64,000 nucleotides of DNA from Gracilariopsis chorda (lineage: Eukaryota > Rhodophyta > Florideophyceae > Gracilariales > Gracilariaceae), in assembly GCA_003194525.1 (NCBI GenBank), contig NBIV01000035.1, positions 186,001 to 250,000 of the forward strand. Direction: 5' to 3'. The notes beneath the pieces were generated by a model. That model was not told where the DNA came from, did no database searches, and worked only from the letters and a program-made list of their open reading frames with translations. This document shows, one piece after another, positions 9,932 through 17,761 of the stretch; within the stretch, counting starts at the first letter, position 1; each line of letters starts with the position of its first letter. The position numbers were made by a program, and so were the translations under genes.

Positions 9932-10079
9932 GGTCGAGGGCCATGGTCCGAGGTGTCGCGGTGCTCCATCGCGAACACGATGGAGCGCCAGGCATGAATT
10001 TTAATTAGAATTTCGAGTCCTGGCGCTCCATCATGTTCGCGATGGAGCACCATGACACCTTGGACCACGGTCCTCGACC
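9932..10079. repeat. Large inverted repeat (61-bp arms) between divergent gene sets
   Basis: Arm 9932-9992 and arm 10019-10079 are reverse complements at 55 of 61 positions. All six differences are transitions, and five of them fall on CpG/TpG/CpA pairs. The 26-base spacer (9993-10018) is AT-rich. The right arm ends 46 bases before the ATG at 10125. It could be a cruciform-forming control element, an origin-like site, a small foldback element or a silencing target. Confidence 0.9.
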
Positions 10080-10124
10080 CAAAACGAAGAGAAACATAAT
10101 CCGAAGGAAACAGGTTCATTCAAG

Positions 10125-11159
10125 ATGCACGGAACCGGAGAAGAGCTTATTGATGCTTATCTTGCAGTTCGTGATGACTACGCAGCGACGAGGCAAAATG
10201 TGGATGCGCCGATAAGTTTGAAGCTCAACGACTTTGTGGAGTTCGCCGTACAAAGTCGCAACGTTCATGACTCTGCCAAGAAAATGTTTCTCACTCTCAT
10301 CGGACCGGATTATATCTCGTATTTGGGCTCAAAGCTCCGTAACATGTCTCTCAGAGGCCCTCCACGTCAACTCTATCTTATGGCAAGAGTGGTGGACGTA
10401 AAGGACCGTGAAGAAGACAGGCGTGTAAGGGACTTTTGGAAGGTTTATTGTAAAAGGGAAGGGCTTAAAGGAATTCCCCGTAACGTGTTGCTATCTGTCT
10501 TTTCCAAGTCCCGTGTTCTGGGAGCAACCAAGAAATCTTGCGCTTTCCACACGGATCCTTGCACCGACTTTGAAATGGTCATTGGGTTGTCTATGGTGCA
10601 ACAGATTGCCGTGGATAAGAAAGGAAGTGGTAGGAAGAGGAAAAGGGGCATGGAAGCTAAGAAGTTCTCGAAAGTGAGTTTGTCGGACATGACCCAGAGT
10701 CAGAGAGTCGGGTATGGTGTGCAGCTGGTGACCAGGGCTTGGGATTGTTTCGCCCAATTCCTCGGGTTTCCCAAGGTTGAGGTTATGATCTTGCCTTACA
10801 TTCGACTCGACAATATCAGTGTAGTCTCCACCGATATCGCACAACGCTCCATGGGCTTCCAACACAAAGATTGTTCCAAACAGTTTGCGGAGGAGAAGAA
10901 CGTCACCACCCTAGAAGAAAACGTTACCAAATGGGCATGGAATCTGCCGGACCCAGTGGATACAGCGCTTCGCCTTTGTGCCAAAGAATACCTTTGTGAC
11001 CTTTCTAATGTGGTGGTACAAGAGAAACTGTTCGACATCTCTGCTCCCAGCAATTGGGATGCCCTTAAAAGGTTCATCATCACGAGAACGAGACTTTTCC
11101 CTCTGCGGTTTGAGAACTTTGGTGAATCTCTTGTCCCTATGGTTCAAGAGGCCATATAG
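10125..11159 (+). CDS. Hypothetical protein, first of the rightward set
   Basis: A 344-aa ORF starting at an ATG 46 bases after the inverted repeat. The N-terminal 100 residues are helical. Near residue 140 is an AFHTDPCTDF segment whose HxD could be a metal site, followed by hydrophobic strands (EMVIGLSMVQQIAV) and a basic KKGSGRKRKRG cluster near residue 165. A GFQHKDC segment lies near residue 248. The HxD and later His could hint at a second beta-helix oxygenase, but no Arg-anchored motif follows, so no family is assigned. It is followed at once by the DNA-methyltransferase frame. Confidence 0.5.
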   Translation: MHGTGEELIDAYLAVRDDYAATRQNVDAPISLKLNDFVEFAVQSRNVHDSAKKMFLTLIGPDYISYLGSKLRNMSLRGPPRQLYLMARVVDVKDREEDRRVRDFWKVYCKREGLKGIPRNVLLSVFSKSRVLGATKKSCAFHTDPCTDFEMVIGLSMVQQIAVDKKGSGRKRKRGMEAKKFSKVSLSDMTQSQRVGYGVQLVTRAWDCFAQFLGFPKVEVMILPYIRLDNISVVSTDIAQRSMGFQHKDCSKQFAEEKNVTTLEENVTKWAWNLPDPVDTALRLCAKEYLCDLSNVVVQEKLFDISAPSNWDALKRFIITRTRLFPLRFENFGESLVPMVQEAI

Positions 11160-11179
11160 AGCCTCTGAAGCTCATTGCA

Positions 11180-12691
11180 TTGCATGGAAGCAATGTCAAA
11201 GTACATCAAGCTGTGAAACCAGAGCCCGCAGAAGACGTTGACATCATTATGGGGCCAGTAGAAACTGGTACGGCTGGTGGTGGGAACGAACGTGCTGAGC
11301 GTGTGGAAGGTGGTGATCAGGGTGAGTTGGAAGAAGTGGAAGAGATAGAGATGGTAGAGGATGCAGAACGTGGTACTGCGGAACGTGGTACTGCACCAAA
11401 GGCCACTGAAGGACTGCAAACAATAGCTTTGTCGCAGAACTTATCGTATGATGTCGAAGGCACGGGGATTCGTGCACCACCGTACCCTACGACTTTGGAT
11501 GATGTGATAGCTTACAAGTATTGTGAGAAGGAGATGTCCCGCAACTTCCGTCTCCACAACTGCAAGTTCGAAAACCTCATCGAAGTTGACGACAACAAGT
11601 CTGGCGAAAGCGAGGTATCTATTGAAGGAAGGGTACAGTTCCTGCTTTCCGATCCGCCATATGGGACTCGTTCTGAGTGTCGTTTGGAGAACAGCGAACA
11701 CGATATTCTGACAGAGAAGGGCATGAGCAGGTCAGCGAGGAGGTCGTCAAAGCTTCTACGTCCTGGTGGACATATTATACAGTTCTGCTCATGGGATCAG
11801 GTACCGTTGTGGCGGGATGTGCTACGGAACGTTACCTACATGGATGACTCTGATACGATGCGTTACTCCTTTGTCGTCGACGAACAACCCCTCCATTTCG
11901 TACGGTCTTTAGGTAATACGACGGGTAACGTTGGGAGAAGAAGTTGCCGGTTGCACCAGACGACAGAATACGCTGTACATGCTGTTCGTTCTGGAGTTCC
12001 TTATGCACAACAGCACCAGATGGTCAACTATGAGAACTTCTATTATGTTGCTTCACGATACCCAGCGTATCATGCAATCATGGATCAGGTGCCACCGATG
12101 TCAAATAGTGAGATGCTCATGTGGTCTGTGAAAAACCCGGATGGGAAGTATACGAGGAAGAGCGTGCGACCGGAACAGAAGAGTAGGGCACTGTTGAAAA
12201 AGCTGATTTGCAGCTTCAGTCAGCCAGGAGACCTCGTGGTCGACATGTTTGCCGGAACGTTCTCGACAGCGATGGCGTGCATGGAACTGCCCAAGCATCG
12301 GAAGTATTTGGGGTGTGAACCGGACAAAGCTTGCTTTGAACACGCCAGGCATGGCGCTATTGTTCGCTTCGCTTCCATAATACGGGAAGGATACACTGAT
12401 ATTGAGAAGAGCCAGGAGCTTCGAAAGATGGCCCATTGTATTTCCTCTGCATTCCCAATGGGAAGAAGCAGGCACACCGTGTTATGGAGGGCTGTCGACG
12501 GATTTCCACCGTACCAACTTCTTCCCCCACACCTTGTCGACTTTCTCTCCACTTTGTGGCAAATTGAAATTCTAGGGAAGTTGGGAAGGAAGAAAGCTAT
12601 GGATGGATGGCCGAAGGAGGTGCAGGGAAGAATGAATCTGGAGAACATGAAGTCTCTATTGGCAATGGAGGCTGTGCAATATGGGTTGTGA
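11180..12691 (+). CDS. Beta-class amino DNA methyltransferase (N6-adenine/N4-cytosine type)
   Basis: The open frame gives 503 codons from 11180; the first in-frame ATG is at about residue 24. After an acidic N-terminus, residues about 155-165 show the catalytic motif IV (SDPPYGT), and residues about 350-380 show the AdoMet-binding motif I (DLVVDMFAGTFSTA) followed by an acidic motif II region (LGCEPDKACFEHA). Motif IV ahead of motif I is the order of beta-class amino methyltransferases (N6_N4_Mtase family), which are common in bacteria and phages and rare in eukaryotes. DPPY favours N6-adenine, though N4-cytosine cannot be excluded. Both key motifs look complete. The SET-domain frame follows directly in the same reading frame. 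Confidence 0.75.
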   Translation: MHGSNVKVHQAVKPEPAEDVDIIMGPVETGTAGGGNERAERVEGGDQGELEEVEEIEMVEDAERGTAERGTAPKATEGLQTIALSQNLSYDVEGTGIRAPPYPTTLDDVIAYKYCEKEMSRNFRLHNCKFENLIEVDDNKSGESEVSIEGRVQFLLSDPPYGTRSECRLENSEHDILTEKGMSRSARRSSKLLRPGGHIIQFCSWDQVPLWRDVLRNVTYMDDSDTMRYSFVVDEQPLHFVRSLGNTTGNVGRRSCRLHQTTEYAVHAVRSGVPYAQQHQMVNYENFYYVASRYPAYHAIMDQVPPMSNSEMLMWSVKNPDGKYTRKSVRPEQKSRALLKKLICSFSQPGDLVVDMFAGTFSTAMACMELPKHRKYLGCEPDKACFEHARHGAIVRFASIIREGYTDIEKSQELRKMAHCISSAFPMGRSRHTVLWRAVDGFPPYQLLPPHLVDFLSTLWQIEILGKLGRKKAMDGWPKEVQGRMNLENMKSLLAMEAVQYGL

Positions 12692-13279
12692 GTGGGCAAG
12701 TCTACTATTCGTCACGAAAAGGCTGGTGTTGGAGTGTTTGCAACACGTCGAATTGCTGCAGGCGAGGTAGTGTGCTATTTCTACGGGACGTTGGTTTATC
12801 ATGACCTTTCGAATCGGAAAGAAGTGCACAAGACCTACGGGGAAAGAGTCATGGGTGTGACGAAGGATCGCTTCCGGAAGTATGCGGTGGAGATAGAAGT
12901 CTACGGTCAACAGTTCCAATCACTTCCTCATCGAAAACAGCTGACGAATTGGCATGGAAAACAAGCAAACCCCATTTTATGGGTGGTTCCTGCCCTTTTT
13001 TGTATTGCGGGGTATATCAACGATTCAAAGTACGTGGAAGGAGATAAACAGTTAGATGCCATGGTGAATGGCCTCCTGAAAAAAAGGGAGGCTAATGTGC
13101 GAATGAAACGGACACCGGGAGTGGGACGAACACCAGGGGGAATAACGGACTACAAACTTATTAAGATGGAGGCGACAGCCAACATAGAGCAAGGAGAGGT
13201 ACTCTTCGCCAGATACGGTGATGTTTATGACTGGCAAACCCATTTGAATGTGGAGGATGGAATGATAGTCATTGATTAG
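12692..13279 (+). CDS. SET-domain (lysine methyltransferase-type) protein
   Basis: About 195 codons are open directly after the DNA-methyltransferase frame and in the same register; the frame begins without a nearby ATG. It opens with AGVGVFATRRIAAGEVVCYF, the standard start of a SET domain (G-x-G-x-F/A, then I-x-x-G-E). In the second half, AGYINDSKY occupies the place of the R-x-x-N-H-S motif, although the match is only partial. A C-terminal ANIEQGEVLFARYGDVYDW matches the E-x-x-x-x-Y-G/D-Y end of SET domains. SET enzymes methylate lysines on histones or other proteins. Closeness to the methyltransferase suggests a former two-part protein or co-expressed pair. Confidence 0.7.
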   Translation: MGKSTIRHEKAGVGVFATRRIAAGEVVCYFYGTLVYHDLSNRKEVHKTYGERVMGVTKDRFRKYAVEIEVYGQQFQSLPHRKQLTNWHGKQANPILWVVPALFCIAGYINDSKYVEGDKQLDAMVNGLLKKREANVRMKRTPGVGRTPGGITDYKLIKMEATANIEQGEVLFARYGDVYDWQTHLNVEDGMIVID

Positions 13280-13576
13280 TTTGTTGTTATAAACCTTTGT
13301 CCACAGCTTGGCTAAAGGGCGAAGCTTATTATTTGAACGGATGTGTAGTCCTAACTTAGGAGAACATCACTTTTCGGTAAGGATAGAAGATACAAAGCGA
13401 TATAGATGTGACACAGAAACGTCCATTTTCGGTACCACGGAGGATTGTATTCTCAAGATTTCACTAAAAACAAAGATTTTTGTGCGCATTGGGTGGCGAG
13501 AGTTTCCCGGACAACACACGGCGTGCGCCATCCCAGAGCGTCACTAGCCACTTGCGCAAGATGTTTGACTCCAAGA
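13280..13576. other. Gap between SET and coiled-coil ORFs
   Basis: About 300 bases with no supported gene or repeat. A frame open at 13308-13547 has no domain and is probably chance. Confidence 0.5.
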
Positions 13577-14122
13577 ATGGCGCCAAAGGGAAAGAAGCGA
13601 GGCCCGGCAAGGGGTGGTGCGGCGAGTGCGCCTAAGACGCGGCAAAAGGCTATTGAGGAGCGAACCGCGAGTGAAAGCAAAGCGAAATCATGTGTTCCCA
13701 GGAGCGGATTATCGGGGAGGAGGTCAGGAGAAGGTGCTTCGAAAAGGGGGGGAAAAGGTGGGGCAAAGAACGTCGGATCCGAGCGCACGACGAGTGAGAA
13801 TTTGAAGGCTGATGCCCATGCGCATGTAGCAGGCGGGAGACATTCGGTTCGAGGACAGCGATCTATGCCTGGGTCTGGTGGTGGGTTGGAGGGTAAGAAA
13901 GGGTCGGTTGCTAGGAGAAGGGAAGAGGTACCAGATCAGGGAGGGTTGAAAGCAAATGCGCGGGTCGAAGACCGAAATAAAGATGAAGAATTGCCGGAAA
14001 GGAAACAAATGGAAGAGGCAGTTGCGCTGAAGAGAGGTGCGGCCCCAAGGGGAAATCAATATGGAGGAGAGGTAAATGTCTCTTGGAACACAGTGATGGG
14101 GATGACGAGGATCACATTGTGA
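13577..14122 (+). CDS. Hypothetical basic, low-complexity protein
   Basis: An ORF of 181 codons from the ATG at 13577 (MAPKGKKRGPARGG). It is rich in Lys, Arg, Gly and Ser throughout, like a disordered DNA- or RNA-binding tail. No domain is seen. It overlaps the start of the next frame by about 40 bases and may be the N-terminal part of the coiled-coil protein that follows. Confidence 0.4.
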   Translation: MAPKGKKRGPARGGAASAPKTRQKAIEERTASESKAKSCVPRSGLSGRRSGEGASKRGGKGGAKNVGSERTTSENLKADAHAHVAGGRHSVRGQRSMPGSGGGLEGKKGSVARRREEVPDQGGLKANARVEDRNKDEELPERKQMEEAVALKRGAAPRGNQYGGEVNVSWNTVMGMTRITL

Positions 14123-14361
14123 AGGAGAGATGTACGAGAGATATGATAAACGAAGGAGTGGGACGCCGCTCTAATTTAAAGGAAACGCGAGAAGTGGAAG
14201 AAGTGGTCAGAGCGACGGATGGAATACTGGAAGCATCGAAAAGCGGAGACCGTACAAGCACACTCGTGCAGACGCGAAAGGTGCAAATGGCTGAAAACTT
14301 GGATAGTGATAGAGGAAGCAGAACGCCGCAGACTCTGGAAGGCATGCGAGAGAGAAAATGA
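14083..14361 (+). CDS. Hypothetical short ORF, possibly part of the following coiled-coil protein
   Basis: A 92-codon charged ORF in the same frame as the ORF at 14452, less than 100 bases downstream. Composition (Glu, Lys, Arg, Thr) matches its neighbours. No domain. It is probably a segment of one longer gene covering about 13.6-16.0 kb. Confidence 0.3.
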   Translation: MEHSDGDDEDHIVKERCTRDMINEGVGRRSNLKETREVEEVVRATDGILEASKSGDRTSTLVQTRKVQMAENLDSDRGSRTPQTLEGMRERK

Positions 14362-14451
14362 ATTGTTCATCGGTCGCCAAGTGAACCTGCTGACGAGCAA
14401 AGCCTGCCTGTAAATATTCTGGGAGATGCAGGGAATGACGACATTGGTGTG

Positions 14452-15438
14452 ATGTCTCGATCTTCGTTAGTTGAGAGGGTCAATATGTTGAAGGCAGAAC
14501 TCGGGCAGATCAAAGGGGACCACTGCAGCCTAAAGATGTCGCTGAAGCTGACGCAAGAGGAACTGAAGAGGATGAGAGAAGAGATGAGCGAGAAGAATCT
14601 GCTGATAGATACCTTACGGGAAGGGATGAAGGTGAGACGAAGGGAGAGAAAGGGATCTGAAGGTAAAAAGGAATTGCGAGGGCGTAGGAAGTATGTGGTT
14701 GATGTGCAAGAGGGTTTTTATGGGTTTGCCAGGGTAGTATATGATAGGTTGTTGTACTATGCGAAGGTGGAGGTATCGGAGCTTTGTTTTACTTCGGAGG
14801 GTGTGGAAAGGAACTGGACGAATCGATGCGAAGTATTGGGGAAGGGAAAAGAGGGGAGTGTGTTTGTTGTGGGAGGAAAGGAGATTGTACCTCGATGTCC
14901 GTTTGAGATTGCGTCTGAGATGAGGTCATATACGCCTTCGTCGCGAGGAGGAAGTAATGAACTATTGAAGTACTTGGTTGGCGTTGAGATTGAGTGGGAG
15001 AGATGGGAGTCGATTTGTGAAGCGGGTAGGAAGGATCAATGCGTGCGGGAGGTTGTTGCGGACAGGTGTTTGAGGCAACGTATGAAGCAGAAGTTGAGTG
15101 ATGTGATTGGGGTTCGGAAGCGTGCGGCACGGGACAAAATGTTTTCGTTGCTTGGATATGACTTGATAGCCAGACGTATGAGACCGCGAGAGGGGACAGA
15201 GCTAGACATTGAGTGGAAGAAGCAGTTAGAGGAAGCAAAGACGAAATTCAAGGGGGATGGGGAGGCGAAGAGCGGTAGTTTATGTTCTTGGAGGATGAAA
15301 ACAATCGAAGATCTTACGTATTCTGGATTTCAGGTTGCTGGGCGGCTGAGAGAGTTTAGTGAAGGGGACATGTACTACAAGAACGGGGCTGCGGTGGAAG
15401 TGTTGGAAGAATTCATGGGATATGAGGTGGGAACGTAA
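14452..15438 (+). CDS. Hypothetical coiled-coil protein, rightward set
   Basis: The frame is open from 14449 (GTG); the ATG at 14452 is a better start, giving about 328 aa. Residues about 6-60 form a clear heptad-rich coiled coil (LVERVNMLKAELGQIKG). The remainder is a mixed alpha/beta region with conserved-looking aromatic and charged positions, but no family I recognise. It is followed directly by another ORF in the same frame. Possible roles are a structural or DNA-binding accessory protein of the mobile block. Confidence 0.5.
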   Translation: MSRSSLVERVNMLKAELGQIKGDHCSLKMSLKLTQEELKRMREEMSEKNLLIDTLREGMKVRRRERKGSEGKKELRGRRKYVVDVQEGFYGFARVVYDRLLYYAKVEVSELCFTSEGVERNWTNRCEVLGKGKEGSVFVVGGKEIVPRCPFEIASEMRSYTPSSRGGSNELLKYLVGVEIEWERWESICEAGRKDQCVREVVADRCLRQRMKQKLSDVIGVRKRAARDKMFSLLGYDLIARRMRPREGTELDIEWKKQLEEAKTKFKGDGEAKSGSLCSWRMKTIEDLTYSGFQVAGRLREFSEGDMYYKNGAAVEVLEEFMGYEVGT

Positions 15439-15978
15439 ATGGAGGGAAAGATGGAGTACGTTGATGGGACAGTGATGCATTTGGCTCGTTTGGATGCGTG
15501 GATCAGATGTGTTTTGACGGCAATGCACACAGATGTGGGGCGTGGAGGAAGACGGCAGTTGTTATTTTCTACATTGTACGGTGAGTATCTTCCGCTCGCG
15601 GTAGAGAATATAATTGGTGTGGCGTGGGAGAGGGTGAGAGAGCTACATCATAAAGAATTGGAGAATGAAGGTTGCGATGAGGGTGACCCGCGTTGTATAG
15701 CTGGCAATGGGGATAGAGAAGTGACGGTAGCGCTGTGGATACCTTCGAAGCGGAGGATATACTTGGCCGTGAAGGACGAATACTTTTTGGAACATATGAC
15801 GAAACGGCTGGGAGGGGTGCTGGACTGTTATGTTGCTGCGTGTCGGCCAGAAGATGTGTGGATGAAGAGGTTGGTGAAAGAGAGTCGAGATGTTGGGAGA
15901 GGTGAGGCGACGGATCATGTCGAGGCGCAGTGGGAGGAAGGTCTGGGAGGTTATGAAGAACAAGTTGAAGAAGAATAG
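15439..15978 (+). CDS. Hypothetical protein, last of the rightward set
   Basis: A 179-aa ORF whose ATG touches the stop of the preceding ORF, in the same frame. It is helical, with an acidic C-terminus (EEGLGGYEEQVEEE). No domain is recognised. It ends 22 bases from the end of the convergent transposase frame, which marks this as one compact block. Confidence 0.45.
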   Translation: MEGKMEYVDGTVMHLARLDAWIRCVLTAMHTDVGRGGRRQLLFSTLYGEYLPLAVENIIGVAWERVRELHHKELENEGCDEGDPRCIAGNGDREVTVALWIPSKRRIYLAVKDEYFLEHMTKRLGGVLDCYVAACRPEDVWMKRLVKESRDVGRGEATDHVEAQWEEGLGGYEEQVEEE

Positions 15979-16000
15979 TGTTACTGGTGGAACGGGTGGT

Positions 16001-17340
16001 TTACTGATGTGTTGTAGATTGTCGGGCGTAAGGCTTTGAAGAGGTGTCACGATAGAATCGGTTGATGTAGAAACGATGGAAGCGCCAGTGAAGACGAGGA
16101 GTGAATGGCGGGGCGGGGTAGTCTTCTCGAATGACGTGGACTGCACCTAGAATGGAGGTGGAAGGAATGAGGCCGAACCAAGGAGATACGTTGTCGTCGG
16201 TGGAAGGTTTGGAGATGGGAACTGGATCGGTGGTGTGGTCCCGCTCGTCATCGGTTGAACACCGAAGGCAGACGCAGTTGAGGGTGATATCGACATTTTC
16301 GCGGGGTGGTACGAGTTCAAGGAATTGTACGAAAGCGAATTCCTTTGTAATGGGGGTGGAAGAGCTTGAAGAGGGGGAAGGTAGTTTGAAGCGAACTAGG
16401 GCAATGAGCTTGGAGACCCATACAGTGGGTGTGGATGGAGAGGAGGAGTTGGTTCCTGCGACAAGGATATGGGAGAACTTTGGTGATCTGGAAAGTCCGA
16501 ATGATGGAACGGCGAAGATGCGCTGGAGGAGAGGGACGGAGGGTTCTTGGAGGACGAGTTCGTTTCGTTCTTGGTTGTAATTGTGTAGTGTTGGGATGTA
16601 ACCGCCGACGACGTATGCGGAGTTGACGAAGGTGAGACGAGTTTGACGGAGGTTGTTGGGTGAGGGATTTAGCTTGAGATATTCGATGGAAAGGGAGACA
16701 AAGGAATGAAGTGTGGTGGGATCTAGTTGTGAGATGATGGAGAGCGTGTCTGGGGAGAAGAGTTCTTGAAGAAATTTTGGACTTGCGTTGGGGGTGGATG
16801 CAAGGTACTTTGCGGCTGTGAAGATGTCGTAGAAGGAAAGATGTGTTCCGTCACGTACGAAGAAGGGTTTGCGTGGTTGCGGTTGAGTTTGAGGTCGAGC
16901 ATAGGACGATAGGGAATTGTCTGCGGAAAGTTAATTCCAGTCTTTGAAGAGATTGAAGCGGTCTATAGCACGGATGGTTTCTTCATAGGCGGTGGCTCTT
17001 CGCTTGGAAGTTTTGGAGTAATGTGATTTGAAGAGGACGTGGGCGTGCTCGAAGATGCCTGCGTCGTTGAAGCGGAGACCCCCGTATCGGCGTATGTCTT
17101 CGACGATGTGGTCGGGGAGATGGAACTTGAGGGTGCCGAGGTGCGAGGAGTGGCAGGGTCCGAGAATGGATGCGGCTGTGACTTTGAAGGATCTGATGTG
17201 TTTTTCGAGAGATAGGAGGGAGGTGTCTGTCCATTCGGGGGACGAGTTGTATCGCATAGCGGAGAGAAGGAGGTCTGTGTATTTGGTGAAGACAGAAGTG
17301 ATGGGGGAGGAGTCGGTTTCTTTGCAGCATCTGTCGAAGA
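16001..17340 (-). pseudogene. DNA-transposase C-terminal remnant (KDZ/Plavaka-like style)
   Basis: The leftward frame is open from the G-rich repeat to 16931 and then, after one in-frame TAA (16931-16933), for 309 further codons to a stop at 16001-16003. The second part has no ATG. The first part carries a FHLPDHIVEDIRRYGGLRF segment followed by FEHAHVLFKSHYSKTSKRR; the second ends with IPSTSILGAVHVI and LHWRFHRFYINRFY. Such strings recall the C-terminal half of large DNA-transposon transposases (KDZ/Plavaka type) of algae, oomycetes and fungi. A 51-nt GT...CAG segment covering the TAA (ATTAAC branch-like motif, TTTCCGCAG end) keeps the frame, so the TAA may lie in an intron. The catalytic N-terminal half is missing. 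The family assignment is from memory of motif style. Confidence 0.55.
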
Positions 17341-17745
17341 AGGGGGGGAGGGGGAGGGGCAAAGGCGAAAGCTGCGAGGGGGGGTTGTGTTTGTATGCCG
17401 GAAGCCTGTGTCCACGGGGGAAAGGGCGGGGGGGGGCAAGGCCAGTCGAAAGGCGGCAGCCGCGGGGAGTGTTCAATGGCTGAAGCCGCGGGGGGGGATG
17501 CGGCGGCCAAAGGCGGAAGTGGCAGGGGGGGAGGAGAAGCCGGTCCAAAGGTGGCAGCCGCAGGAGGGGGGGGCGGCGGCCGAAGGCGGAAGCCGCAGAG
17601 AGGGGGGAGGAGAAGCCGGTCCAAAGGTGGCAGCCACGTGGGGAAGGCGGCGGCCGAAGGCGGAAGCTGCAGGGGGGAGGAGAAGAAGCTGGTCCAAAGT
17701 TGGCAGCCGCGTAAGGGGGGGCGGCGGCCGAAGGCGGGAGCGGTA
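17340..17745. repeat. GC-rich minisatellite at the head of the transposase frame
   Basis: The top strand is extremely G-rich. It contains repeated blocks of about 70-77 bp sharing GGTCCAAAGGTGGCAGCC and GGCGGCCGAAGGCGGAAGC cores, separated by G-runs of 6-9. Block cores lie near 17545, 17622 and 17693, with diverged copies before them. Read leftward it stays open and encodes a Pro/Ala/Leu-rich repeat, so it can pass for coding sequence. It replaces the expected N-terminal half of the transposase. Confidence 0.75.
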
Positions 17746-17761
17746 AATGCAGAGCACGCAA

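Noticed and set aside
9932-10079. Inverted repeat as a transposon terminal repeat pair
   Set aside because: The arms are only 26 bases apart and lie inside the gene block; a cruciform or foldback fits better.
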